A stretch of DNA of 64,000 bases. Origin: Plecoglossus altivelis (taxonomy: Eukaryota > Chordata > Actinopteri > Osmeriformes > Plecoglossidae). Below the pieces are notes generated by a model. That model searched no databases and was not told the origin of the DNA. It saw only the letters and a program-made list of their open reading frames with translations. Where the stretch lies: positions 2,610,688 to 2,674,687 of the forward strand of contig BROE01000023.1 in NCBI GenBank assembly GCA_036571765.1. Direction: 5' to 3'. Numbering within the stretch: position 1 is the stretch's first letter; the number at the start of each line of letters is the position of its first letter. Made by a program: the position numbers and the translations under genes. Below are positions 10,521 through 21,500 of this stretch, in pieces.

Positions 10521-12850
10521 CGGCGACGACACTGCTCGCACACAGCCACAAAACAACACAACGGCCCAGCATGATATGGCAAAGAGAACCACAACTCAAC
10601 ACCCGTTTGCAATATAAATAGCAACACTGTAATGGTGTAATGGTCCAGTTGTTCCAGCCAGCAAGGTGCCATCCCAGCATTGTTGCTGACAGGCCTCATA
10701 CAGCCCTGGTACCTCTCTAATACAAAGGCATGGCTTTTTAATCAAAGAGTTTTTGTGAGTGTTTTTGTTGAGTGAGACATACATTCACCGCGGGATGATT
10801 AAGGAAGAGATAAACACTCGTACATAGCCATTTTCCTTTCGTTTTCCCTAGCATAAGTATGCTGTATACGGGTTTAACTTAGTTGTTGTTGTTTTCTTTC
10901 TCCAAAACTATTTGTACTAAACTTCGCACATTTAACAAAACACAAAGCATCTTTTCACAATTAAATGAGCTCAGATTCTTGAATTACTTGAGTTGTTCTT
11001 CAGTACTGTAAGTTATCTCCTGGAAAGTAATTATTTTCCAAACAGCCTCAGCACACTCTCACCAATAACCCCTCAACTTCGTCCGCGAGGATTCTGGGTA
11101 CAGTTGTAATTAGTATGCCTTCTTGCCTCCACAAGTCCCAGTTGACAAGGCAGTTCCTCCTAACGTCAACATCATTTCAGATGAACTCATCAAACACGGC
11201 AGGCATCAAAATAAATAAATAAAGTTCTAGAAGTGTGCTAGTTTCTACACTTCGATTTAGAATAGCGTCTTTCCCCCCCTCGACGACTCCTTCCTCGCGA
11301 ACTCACAGGGGAGCTTTGACAAGCTTGTATGTTTTTCACCCGCACTTCTTCGACGCGTGAAATGGCGTAAACCACTGGATACGACGCCTCTACAGAACAT
11401 TTCACTCCAGGAAGTCCAATGGTCTCTCCTTTAGCGGGCTTTTAAAAGCAGCCGAGGGGAGCAGGTGTGATGAGGGGAAGAAGATACAAGGCGGCAGGTA
11501 CAAATGTGTCTCAGGGGTAGGCCACCTAAAGGCACAGTGACGCTTCGTCGTATGAGTTTAGTTTCCGTAACTAACATTATGCAGGGGGGGGATAAAAAAG
11601 GAAACGTAACGTATTTCTTTTTGTCATTGTGGATGCGGTTGCGTCCTGTAAGTACTTTCTTGTTTGACCAAAGAGTATCCATTTAAGTAACTGAAGGACT
11701 CCCTGTTTGGGTCCAAGGTGTGTGTTTATAAACCGCTCAGGCCGCTTGTCTAAACAACTGTGTCATGTTGGCTGTTGGCCGTTTTTACGAGTTCTCACTC
11801 GCTACAAAACATACGCATTAAGCCTAGAGGCCAACAGGAAAGTTACCAGTTCAAACTTAAGGTGTCGGCGTTTAAAACCACGTTCCTACTTGTTTTTTTC
11901 ATAATTTAACACCCAACCGCAATGTATTTTTGATAGCACATTTCTCTGAAACATTTCTCCCTCCACAGCATCTGTTTCTAGAAAAAGGGTATGCTTCTGA
12001 CAGATCGAGTAAATGTAGTTGAATCTTGTGACTTGTCTTCCCATTTAAAGAAACACTTAATGGACGTTGGCTGCCAAGTCCATTCATAGACACACTTTTC
12101 TTTCCAGAATGACCCACATCTTTAATGATTGATAACATTCGGAAGATTTGAGCAATTCCCAAAGTCACAAGTCATCTTATGAGGTTATCAGTTGTCAGGC
12201 TTGCAGTATTAGCATTCACATCACTCTATGTTCGTATGCGCTAATGTGTATGTGTGCGTGCTCCAGTGTGTGTGGAATCTAAGAGCTTTGCCAAGCCACA
12301 GCCGGGATGATTTATTATGGTGCTCAGGGGGACTGTTTCTTCTGCAGGTCATGTGACCAACATGACAGCGAGGCATGGAGCGCCATCACTCGTGGCCCCC
12401 GCGGCAATAGGGAGGCCTGCCAGACCCACCTTCCTGCTCACGCTAAAAAATACCACACTCCCCTCCCATCCACACCTGAGCACCCCTACCAAACTATATG
12501 GAAATATAGATAACCTAGGTGGGGTTAGGGATTACTCTCAACAGGATCTTCCTTAGTAGAGGAGCCGTACGCAAATGCGGTACTCACTGACCAAACCGCG
12601 TTTGGTTTTTAGGTCTTCAAACACAGGAACAGAATAAGTGCTCCAACACTAAGCAGGGTTCACATAAAGTACCTTAATAACCTCTGTTACAGCGATGACT
12701 CGGCGGAAGACAAGCAAAAATAAAACGCCAAAAGTACACACGGATCGTGACTTGGTGAAGTTGTCATTGTGTATCTGAACCTGGGGGGTTGTGAGGGGTT
12801 GCGAGTGGCCTGTAACCTCCTGTTCCTGCCATGTGTCCTCTGTCCTCCCG
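10521..12850. other. Long stretch without recognisable gene
   Basis: Ordinary, rather AT-rich DNA with no recognisable repeat family. An acceptor-like site (TTTCTTCTGCAG) ends near 12347 but has no convincing partner donor. Confidence 0.4.
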
Positions 12851-12853
12851 TAG

Positions 12854-12962
12854 GTGGGGCACACGGGGCAAGCATCTCCCTGGTGTGTTGGCGAGGGGAA
12901 GCGTGGCCATCGGGCAGCATGCTGGCACCTGCATGAACTCGCCGCAGGAGTCTTGGTTCACG
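12854..12962 (+). other. Candidate 109-nt exon
   Basis: A pyrimidine-rich run and CCCGTAG acceptor precede 109 nt ending in ACG|GTAGGT. One plus-strand frame is open throughout, giving a Gly-, Cys- and Trp-containing peptide (ending in CMNSPQESWFT). This frame matches the phase in which the 72-nt segment at 9463-9534 ends. The peptide belongs to no family I recognise. The minus strand is also open here, so coding status is uncertain. Confidence 0.25.
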
Positions 12963-13722
12963 GTAGGTGCGCCGGCACTCAACCACCTGCGGTCTGCACT
13001 CAGCGTTCCCCCTCTTAAGTGGCCTTCGATCACTTACGGGGAAAAAACGCAGCGCTGTTGTGAGCTTAAATGAAATCCTGTTAAATACTGGATCATCACC
13101 TTGTCATCTCTCACTTTGGATGTTAAAGCATCTCATTGATTTTTCCGTCAGGCCCCTTATAGACATTGCTGGCCAAGCCCTAATGAACTTTTAATGCAGC
13201 CTAATGGGCTCTTGATAGAAGAGAGTGTTTCATCTAACACGCTGTGTAAATTTGACCTCAATGTCAAGCAGTCAAACCAGTCCCTATCATGAGTTCAGTA
13301 TCACGCAATAGAAACTTACTAACAGGACCCACTTTAAGCAAGCGGTTCATTTCTACACATTATTGACAAAACTTTTTTTTTTAAATGACATAACAACTCA
13401 CTGACACTCCACTCATTCAGTCCAACAGCATGACATTACCTCTGATGAAAATGCCCACATTAATGAAATAATAATAGCATACATACCTTATTGTGTCAAC
13501 AAGAGCACAGCTCGTCAAATAAAGTTAGTGATGACACTAACCATTCCATTGCACAGGCTGATCTGGTGCGACGATAATAAATCTCACAGCACTGTACCTC
13601 CCATTCTTAATGCAAAGCCAGTCTGTGGGAAAGAAAAATAAAGAACAAGGTTTTGGAGAGAAAAAAAATGGTGAAATCAAACTTAAAGTGCCCCCCTCCC
13701 GAATTGCCCACTCTCTCCCCTC

Positions 13723-13725
<3 letters not shown>

Positions 13726-13808
<83 letters not shown>
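13726..13808. repeat. (CA)n microsatellite, about 41 repeats
   Basis: Uninterrupted CA dinucleotides over 83 bp, the longest perfect CA array in the window. Very likely length-polymorphic. Confidence 0.98.
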
Positions 13809-13810
<2 letters not shown>

Positions 13811-14019
13811 TTCACTGTTGGCCTTTGCAGTGACAGGTACTGAGAGCTCAGAGAGCACATTCTGTTGGTGGTGTGTGTGCGTATGGGGGGGGGAGGGGGG
13901 GGTGTATAAATATTGCAAGGCGAGTGCACCCAGGGCTTTTTGCTCCATGAATTATTACAAAGTCCAGTGGCTTTACATAAGCTTCTGAGGATATCTCTCT
14001 CCAGCTTTACTCTGTCCCC

Positions 14020-14234
14020 AGCAGCAGTAGCAGTAGCAGCAGTAGCAGCAGCAGCAGTAGCAGCAGCAGCAGCAGTAGCAGCAGCAGCAGTAGCAGTAGC
14101 AGCAGTAGCAGCAGCAGCAGCAGCAGTAGCAGTAGCAGCAGTAGCAGCAGCAGCAGCAGTAGCAGTAGTAGCAGTAGCAGCAGTAGTAGCAGCAGTAGCA
14201 GTAGCAGCAGCAGTGGCAGCAGCAGTAACAGCAG
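14020..14234. repeat. AGC/AGT triplet array with higher-order pattern
   Basis: About 71 triplets that are AGC or AGT, plus a few variants at the right end. The order of C and T third bases is not random: the series TCTCCT followed by five or six C occurs twice in a row (about 14089-14157), a 33-36 bp higher-order unit. In the frame read AGC/AGT all triplets are serine. On the opposite strand the CTG/CTA frame is all leucine. Frames reading GCA/GTA give Ala/Val. No flanking conserved sequence supports coding. Confidence 0.95.
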
Positions 14235-15485
14235 GGGGGAATGCAGGCCTACAAACTCTACAAACAAACAATTCCATTGGCACAAACACACACTTAGGCC
14301 AGTATAAACACAGCTGTGGTCTGTATCCCCACCCAGCCAGCCAGCCTCCATCCATCTCTCCCTGACAAACACACACCCACATGCATACATACACACACAA
14401 ACAAGCACTTGAAGTCAAGTCTGAAACATCAGGGCGGTGCAGAGGGATAGTGTGGGGTGAGTGGTGTTTACTGTCCCCCTCATGTGCTACACTCCAGATA
14501 GCCCCAGGGGCTGCGGTGTCCTGGCACCACAGACTCTGCCGCGGCACATGGACGTGGCTTTTTACACATGAAACCGGCTCTTCTCTGTTATTTGCCATTC
14601 GCTTTTTTAATATGACGCTTACTTTAACACTGGAAAGAAAGAGATAGATAATGACTGTGGAATTCCTATAAGGACAATTTGACATTTGAGAGTAGGGAAT
14701 AGCGACAACATTCTGAAGATAAAAGCTCGATAATAATGGGGGGGAGAAAAAGTTTCTGAGAAATAGATGTTTGATGGGGGAAATGTACCGGCAAACAGGC
14801 TGATTATTGCTAGATTGCATCCTTTGTCTCTGTTCTTGAATCTCTTGGTTGAGAAGAGCAATGATTAGTGCAGGCGTCTTATCAGACATAGTTTAGAGTG
14901 ATTATTCCAACAACCAAATTTCCTTATAACGTAATTTTCTCCCTACATGAAAGTGTTTGACATCCAGCAATTTAGCATACAGCAGTGCCTTCTGACACAA
15001 GGTGAATCAATGAGGCAGAAAGGTTATAGTTAATCATCTGATTAGACTTTGAATATACAACAATAAAGATGCATAGCATAAACGGTTTTCTCTGGCTACG
15101 AGCCAGTGGTTTTGATGATTACCTAGTCAACACAATCCCACAAACACAATCCCACGACTATTTCAAACACTATTTATTTGATACAGTCTTAGAAAGCCTT
15201 AAAAAAAAGAATAGTGAGTCCAACTTTGCCAAGGCACACTAAGACTTCAATAGAAAGCATCAGGGAAGGAATCAACCAGAGATCTGTGGAAAAGGGATCA
15301 GAAAAGGCCTGATGTCATTCTGTAAACCTTCCAACCAACATTGAAAGGAACTGTCCTCACTTTCCTCAGTGGTAACAACTGTCCCAGATGATGTCCACTG
15401 TTGCATGGAACGTACATATGATTGGCCTCAGCATCGGACGCTTGCTGTAAACTATGATAAGCGATCGAAACAGCTTGAATCGCAT
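14235..15485. other. Stretch without recognisable gene
   Basis: AT-rich ordinary sequence with short CA runs at about 14360-14400. The long minus-strand open frame crossing 13537-14889 is created by the CA and triplet arrays. Confidence 0.4.
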
Positions 15486-15486
15486 A

Positions 15487-15830
15487 CCAGACTACTACTG
15501 TGTACTAGGCTAATGCTGCTGTTCCTACTGCATATCAGGCATACGCACCATAGTGTACTGTAATCCAGGATGAAGATATGAATACTACTATACAGTAGCA
15601 TTCTAATGCTTACACTTTATATTAGAACACTGATATTGTTCAGACTGTATACCAGGCTAATACTCATAATGTACACAGTACCAGATGACCACTGTTTATA
15701 CTGGAAATCAGGCTAATGCTAATATCGTACTACATATGTGGCGAGGGCTCCTTTTCATATTGCATACAGTGATGACTTTAATGCTCTTACTGTACATCAA
15801 ACAATTGATAAAGTGCCTCATGTATACCAC
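15487..15830. repeat. Decayed ~29-bp minisatellite
   Basis: About twelve diverged units of 27-31 bp. Units tend to begin AGGCTAATGCT (clear at about 15507, 15653 and 15708) and to end in TGTACTGTATACC-like words. Spacing between aligned unit starts is 30, 30, 29, 29, 29, 28, 27. Divergence is high, so the array is old. Confidence 0.65.
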
Positions 15831-15839
15831 TATGATCTG

Positions 15840-18800
15840 TCTGGGTCAGCCCTCACACACATCCACAAGGTGGTGCTGTGTCTCATCAGATAACCATGAT
15901 GGGATGTCACACGCAGGCTGGATGAGACCAAGCGCATCTGCTAGATCTATGCAGTTGATAGCCTAGTCAGTTGATTCCTCTGGCTTCTTCCTTTCCCTGA
16001 CACTTTACTGTGGTTTGTGGCACAGAGCAATACCACCAACCACTGTGGTTTTACTGTCGTTTAAGAACAAAATCAAAAACTACTTAGATCATAGCGTGAG
16101 CAGTATGAATCAATTTGCTACAGTATGGCAACCATTCGGGTGTAAACACACCACATACATAAATTAATAAAATGATGGCAATATTATACCCTGAGAATTC
16201 TATTTTAGTTTCGCTTTGAATCAGTTGTTTACCCAATGCTTTTTTTTGGTGCTTAAATTAACACAATTCAATTCTCTAAAGAGTAAATTAAAGGCAATAA
16301 TGAATAAAACATGCCTTGAGCTGCTGCTGCTCAGTTACAATGGTCTGGGAATTGTTTATTTCTTTCAACCCACTAAACGGAAACTTTGTCACCCATACCT
16401 CATTTGAGAGTTATTTCTTTCACACTGTATTTAGAAATGTGCACAAAAAAAGAAGAAAAACTTGCGACAGTCTTATCTATTTTCTATGTGCATTTACTGC
16501 TAGTCTAAATGACAGATATTTGTTCTAAATATTAATTACCAGCAGATGGCAGTCTAGCAACATTGTATCCTCGTCCCTAATGCCAAGCTACATGGCTTTT
16601 ATATTTCTTGCCCTCCACTGCATGAAAAACACAGTGAGCCGGCTGTGGGGCTTCTCCTTCCAGCAGTTTTCACCCTTTGGGGCATGCATGTAAAATGACA
16701 GCTAACAATAAGTTGTGTTTATCGCTCTCAGAAAAACACATTTGTCGGGCATGCACATGAGGGCTCACTCAAGGTGCACGTCTTCCCCCAAAATACCCTC
16801 CTCCCCTTTATTACACCTCTCCTAGGTTATTTATCATCAGGTAATTATTACGTTGTAGACAGGTTAATGCTTATTTTTTCTTACTTTGAACAAATGTTTT
16901 CCATCTTCCCCCTGCCCGCCCTCGCCCTCGCCGCTTGTTCGATCCCGTCCACCCGTCCTCGCCGTGCCCACACTCAGCCTCCCCTGTGCCATCCGTCTGT
17001 GTGGTGGCCCGTATCTTTGGGCACGGGGGGGGGGGGTGATGGATAGAAGCTGGAGTATTCCGAAACATCCCACTCCCCCACCCCCCTCCCCCGTCCCTGC
17101 CCCCGTCCTATCTCCCCTGGAATCACAACATTGCTGCCTGTCAGAGGGTCTCACTCCACCACCCCATCCCTCAGAAGGCTGTGGCGGGCGGGCGCGGCTT
17201 GTCTTGACGCGACGGAGAAACTCCTGCAGCTTCCTTCAGCCCGCCGTATCCGGCACCACACAGATTGAGACAAGGGCTTGGGGATTGAATCAATTCATCT
17301 TCATCCTCTCATGTTATGGCCCTGTGACACTAGAGGTATGGAAACACAGAGCTATTTGTGGTGAATAATCTTTCAGATGGGTGATTTTAATGTCTTTCTG
17401 TAGCCATCTGTCCCAGCCACTGCCGGGGTGTCTAGCTACGTCACCTTGTGTACTCCGCAACCCATTTTCCAAGTAACCAGTGTGATATAATAGTGTATCT
17501 TATAGCTTGTCTCTGTCATGACAAGTGCCTGAAAGGGATGCGCAGGCGCGCATGCATTCTCCAGCCAGCCCTCCCATCTCTGCTCGGCGCGTCTGCTTAG
17601 GCTGAGACAGAAGTGATCTGAATGGACTTGTCATGGCATTCACATATGCCTTGATGATACTGTGAAGGGAGGGGGGAGAAAAAAAGGGAGAGAGAGACAG
17701 AGTGGGGCGGCAGAGGGAGGGAGGCGCGTGTGCATGCGTGTTGGGGCACGTCTTTACGTACACAGTCTTGCGTCCACGCCTGACTGGACTTCTCTTTCCT
17801 GAGGGAGGGCATGTGTTGTTGAACACATCTGAGTGTGCAATGGAAGGTTGTGTCTCCTGAATGTGGTATTAGCCTGCTCAGGTGTGGCGATCGCAAAACT
17901 CTGAACTGCTCAAAGCTACACAACACTTGTAGAAATCTCTCTAAAGATGACCGGAGAAGGGAGTCAGTCTTCTCCTCTTAAATCATTTGAACTAAATTAA
18001 GTATGCTTAAGGAAGCTTAACTAAGCTTAAGTAAATAGTTCTCAATATAGTTAGAGTCCGCAACCCTTGTTAAACATGACCGTCCAAATGGAAGCAAAAG
18101 GAGCAATTCAAAAGTTGTGTAGCTACAATTGAAACTCCTCAAAGATTTAAGGGACGTTATCTAACTAAAACGGAATTTTTATTGTTAGTCAGTCTTCATG
18201 TAATAACCAGAAAATGGAACATTTGATAAGCCTTTAAAACAGTGCAAAAACATGGAAGCTGGTATCAGCAGGAGGTCTGGCCGCTACATGAAATGCTATT
18301 GAGATTCTGTAAAAGTAATCACAAGAATAATTTTGCCTTTCCTGTTAGCCGTGCAAGTCAAGTGTGAGGGGCGTCTAACAGGCGCCTGCAGAGCGGCTGA
18401 ACAGGGTGAGATAGAGGCTAGAGTTCGCCCAAAGGCTGATCAGCCTGGATCAAAGTCTACTTGCTTTGCTCCGTGAAGAATGATGTATCCTAACTGGGAG
18501 GTCTCTCTGCTGCCAACACCCCCCTTCTGTTGCGTCTTAGAGGGGGGGGGGGGGTTGCGACAAACAGAGAGCAGATCTCACATGAAACCCAGACCGGATG
18601 AAAGCGGATGACCTCTCCCACTTTCCCACGAGGGCTCACGGCAGACGCAAGGTGTACAGCTTGACAGACGATAACTTGATGCACACATCGTCACCTCTGC
18701 AATAATTCCCATACTCCAGACGCATAATCTCCCCCTCCCCTCATCCTACTAGGGCCTTCATGGTGATGGACTGGGTATGAACATCCTGGGCTGCCAAGAC

Positions 18801-18895
18801 ACTGGCTGGTGGAAATCAGGCCCATTGAGGGAGCTTAATGATGCCAGGCAAGGGGGTTGGGATTGGCGGTGGCAGGGAGGGTGTCGTTGGGGGGG
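15840..18895. other. Long stretch without recognisable gene
   Basis: AT-rich to about 16700, then C-rich (16900-17230), then mixed. It contains a CTCF-type motif at 16539, a poly-G run at about 17026-17036 and another at about 18541-18554. No gene is seen. Confidence 0.4.
16539..16552 (+). promoter_or_regulatory. CTCF-type motif, plus orientation
   Basis: CCAGCAGATGGCAG matches the CTCF core consensus CCASYAGRKGGCRS at all 14 positions. It lies 6.7 kb from the minus-oriented motif at 9861, so the pair points outward (divergent). Confidence 0.55.
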
Positions 18896-18897
18896 TT

Positions 18898-18919
18898 GGG
18901 GGGGGGGGGGGGGGGGGGG
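18898..18919. repeat. Poly-G run at gap edge
   Basis: Twenty-two consecutive G before the gap. A shorter G run (19421-19430) follows the gap. Such runs commonly break assemblies. Confidence 0.95.
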
Positions 18920-18957
18920 AGGGGCTAGAGGATGGAGCTGGAAAATGGAGGAATACT

Positions 18958-19420
18958 NNNNNNNNNNNNNNNNNNNNNNNNNNNNNNNNNNNNNNNNNNN
19001 NNNNNNNNNNNNNNNNNNNNNNNNNNNNNNNNNNNNNNNNNNNNNNNNNNNNNNNNNNNNNNNNNNNNNNNNNNNNNNNNNNNNNNNNNNNNNNNNNNNN
19101 NNNNNNNNNNNNNNNNNNNNNNNNNNNNNNNNNNNNNNNNNNNNNNNNNNNNNNNNNNNNNNNNNNNNNNNNNNNNNNNNNNNNNNNNNNNNNNNNNNNN
19201 NNNNNNNNNNNNNNNNNNNNNNNNNNNNNNNNNNNNNNNNNNNNNNNNNNNNNNNNNNNNNNNNNNNNNNNNNNNNNNNNNNNNNNNNNNNNNNNNNNNN
19301 NNNNNNNNNNNNNNNNNNNNNNNNNNNNNNNNNNNNNNNNNNNNNNNNNNNNNNNNNNNNNNNNNNNNNNNNNNNNNNNNNNNNNNNNNNNNNNNNNNNN
19401 NNNNNNNNNNNNNNNNNNNN
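18958..19420. other. Assembly gap (463 N)
   Basis: Unsequenced placeholder. The 37 bases before it (18921-18957) are repeated exactly after it (19427-19463), and a poly-G run precedes both copies. The flanks therefore overlap, and the true gap is probably absent. Confidence 0.98.
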
Positions 19421-19463
19421 GGGGGGGGGGCTAGAGGATGGAGCTGGAAAATGGAGGAATACT

Positions 19464-21225
19464 GAAATCCCAACCTCCCATCTTGTCCCTAGGTGAGTGC
19501 TAATGCTGTTGCTGGCACAGATGCACTCTCACACGTGGGGACATTAGCCACGGCGTGTTACTGAAACCCTGCTCTCCCTTTGAGGCAGTCTGGATCTGCA
19601 TCACCAGTTTTCTCCACCATATTTGGCTTTCCAACACCAATTCCACCCAGACAGTTTGTTTTATAAGTCAACAAAGTTTTCAAGTGCCTCAACAAGGAAG
19701 GCAGGTGTTGTTATTTCAACTTGTCCTGACTTGTCGCAGTCTAATTATTCCATTTACTTGCTGCTGCACTGTCCCCTTTACGGTGTATTTTGGCATATCA
19801 TCTTTGTTTTGTTTTCCTAGTGGCGTCTATTAAAAGCCCAAAGTCATTTCCTAACACTGCCTACGCACCCGGGTTGTCTTTGTAAACAGGGTCTCAATGG
19901 CCAAACACTGTAGATAAGGGATAAAGAAGCGAACACCTGAACGCAGCTCATTCCTCACAACATTATTACAGGTTGTCTGTATCCTCCAGAGGCTCCACCC
20001 CCCCCCCCCCGCACTTCCCCATCCAGCACTCCCTAAGTACTGCTGCTATGGCTGGTCTTGCATAGAGTGCTGACAGGCTGTTGTTTAACAATCAGAAACA
20101 AGCTGCAGTCCACTTCCCCACCCCCACCACCACCGCCCCATACACACACACATTAAAATCCCCACATTAAAGGCCCTGCAGACGATGTAAATCATTGCTT
20201 ATTATAATAAACTAGTCTAGCACCGTCCAGAAAAAAAAAACCTGGTTCTGTTAATCTGGGAAGGTGAGCTAATTATCACCAACAACCACCAAGGTTCACT
20301 GTGAAACCTCAAGGGTACCGTTGGAGCTTTAGGAACATGGCCCCATACGTTCTGCTTAGCGGCGGACCATCTCATTCTTCCATCGATTGCCAACAATGAT
20401 AATATAATCAGACACAGAGCCCTCTCTCCCACTTGACAAGGGTAGACAGCCAGATATATCAGAGATGCAGCCAGCATAGCCATGCACAGGTCATAAACCC
20501 TCACCTTCTGCCGTTTGACCCTTCATCAATTTGGTCTCCACCAATAAGAATGCAAATAACAATGGCTTCTTTCTTTTTTCTTTTTCTTTTTTTTTGGCTT
20601 GACACTTTTACGGTTATCTCTCTGTTCTCCCACGGCTCACCTCGCTGTCCCCGAAATGTGCTGATGTTACAATGCTAATAGATTCAGAGGCTGTGGCTCG
20701 GGTTGTGGTCAGCAGCCCTGGCACACACACACACACACACACACTCACGCATGCGTGAACACTCAATGACACACATACACACAAGCAAGCACTGATGCAA
20801 ACACACACATACACACACATACAAGCACCCCCCCCCCCCTGCCCCGCCCCACCCCAGTCACTTGTGTATGCATTGAGCAGATAAGTACCGCGGTTCATTT
20901 TCCCCATGGCGGAGCACAGTAAAAAACTGGGCAGTAATAATTGCTTCGGGGGGCGAGACGGCGAGGGCTAAATATGCTTGATTGCCTCCTAAGCTTCAAT
21001 GCAGTGTAATGAAATATGGCTGTCCTGGACAGGGGACCCCATGCAATAGCTTTCTTGCCACTTTCCCTGTTCGCTTCCCGTTTGGAATTCCTTGACCTTC
21101 TCTCTCCGTCGTTCCCTATGTCATCCCACCTCTCCTCAACCGAACCCTACTACGATGTGGCAGGGAATCTATCAACAAGCCTTCTTTTGCTTTCCTTCAA
21201 CATTTACCTCTGACACAATGTTATG
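19464..21225. other. Stretch without recognisable gene
   Basis: Mixed sequence with poly-C runs at about 19999-20010 and 20828-20838 and a T-rich patch at 20571-20596. No supported gene. Confidence 0.4.
20721..20826. repeat. Interrupted CA microsatellite
   Basis: CA runs separated by short non-repeat words, followed by a C-rich patch. Confidence 0.85.
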
Positions 21226-21229
21226 ATTA

Positions 21230-21500
21230 CAGGGGCCGATCCGAGTTGCGTTTTCGATTCGGCGACACATGGAATGCGGCAGTCACTTTAATGTTGCTAA
21301 TGTTTTGTGTTTATAAGTATGTGTTCATTAGTATGGACAGCTAAGGGGGGAACACGATGGCCCAGTCAGGGCTCTAATGGCAGGAACTCCTGCATACCCA
21401 TAAGGCTTTTTCCATATTAACCTGGAGAATGACTTTATTATGTAAATATAAGCAGGAGTTTATGCTAATATGTCTGTTGTGGATATTCAGACGGTGAGAC
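21230..21500. promoter_or_regulatory. Candidate conserved non-coding element
   Basis: Repeat-free DNA with several ATTA/TAAT cores and balanced composition, distinct from the low-complexity DNA around it. Proposed only from sequence character. Confidence 0.25.

Noticed and set aside
12348..12520. Possible exon after TTTCTTCTGCAG
   Set aside because: Good acceptor but no convincing donor; the apparent CCTAG|GTGGGG site is poor.
13537..14889. Minus-strand 450-residue open frame
   Set aside because: It is held open by the CA and AGC/AGT arrays (Cys/Val and Ala/Thr repeats). The non-repeat parts have no protein-like composition or known domain.
15866..15879. CTCF-like CCACAAGGTGGTGC
   Set aside because: Two mismatches in the core; much weaker than the sites at 9861 and 16539.
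18777..19496. Open frames spanning the N gap
   Set aside because: They consist mostly of unknown residues and poly-Gly from poly-G.
20641..20690. Minus-strand exon-like 50 nt with GAG|GTGAGC donor
   Set aside because: The acceptor side lacks a real polypyrimidine tract and there is no partner exon on that strand.
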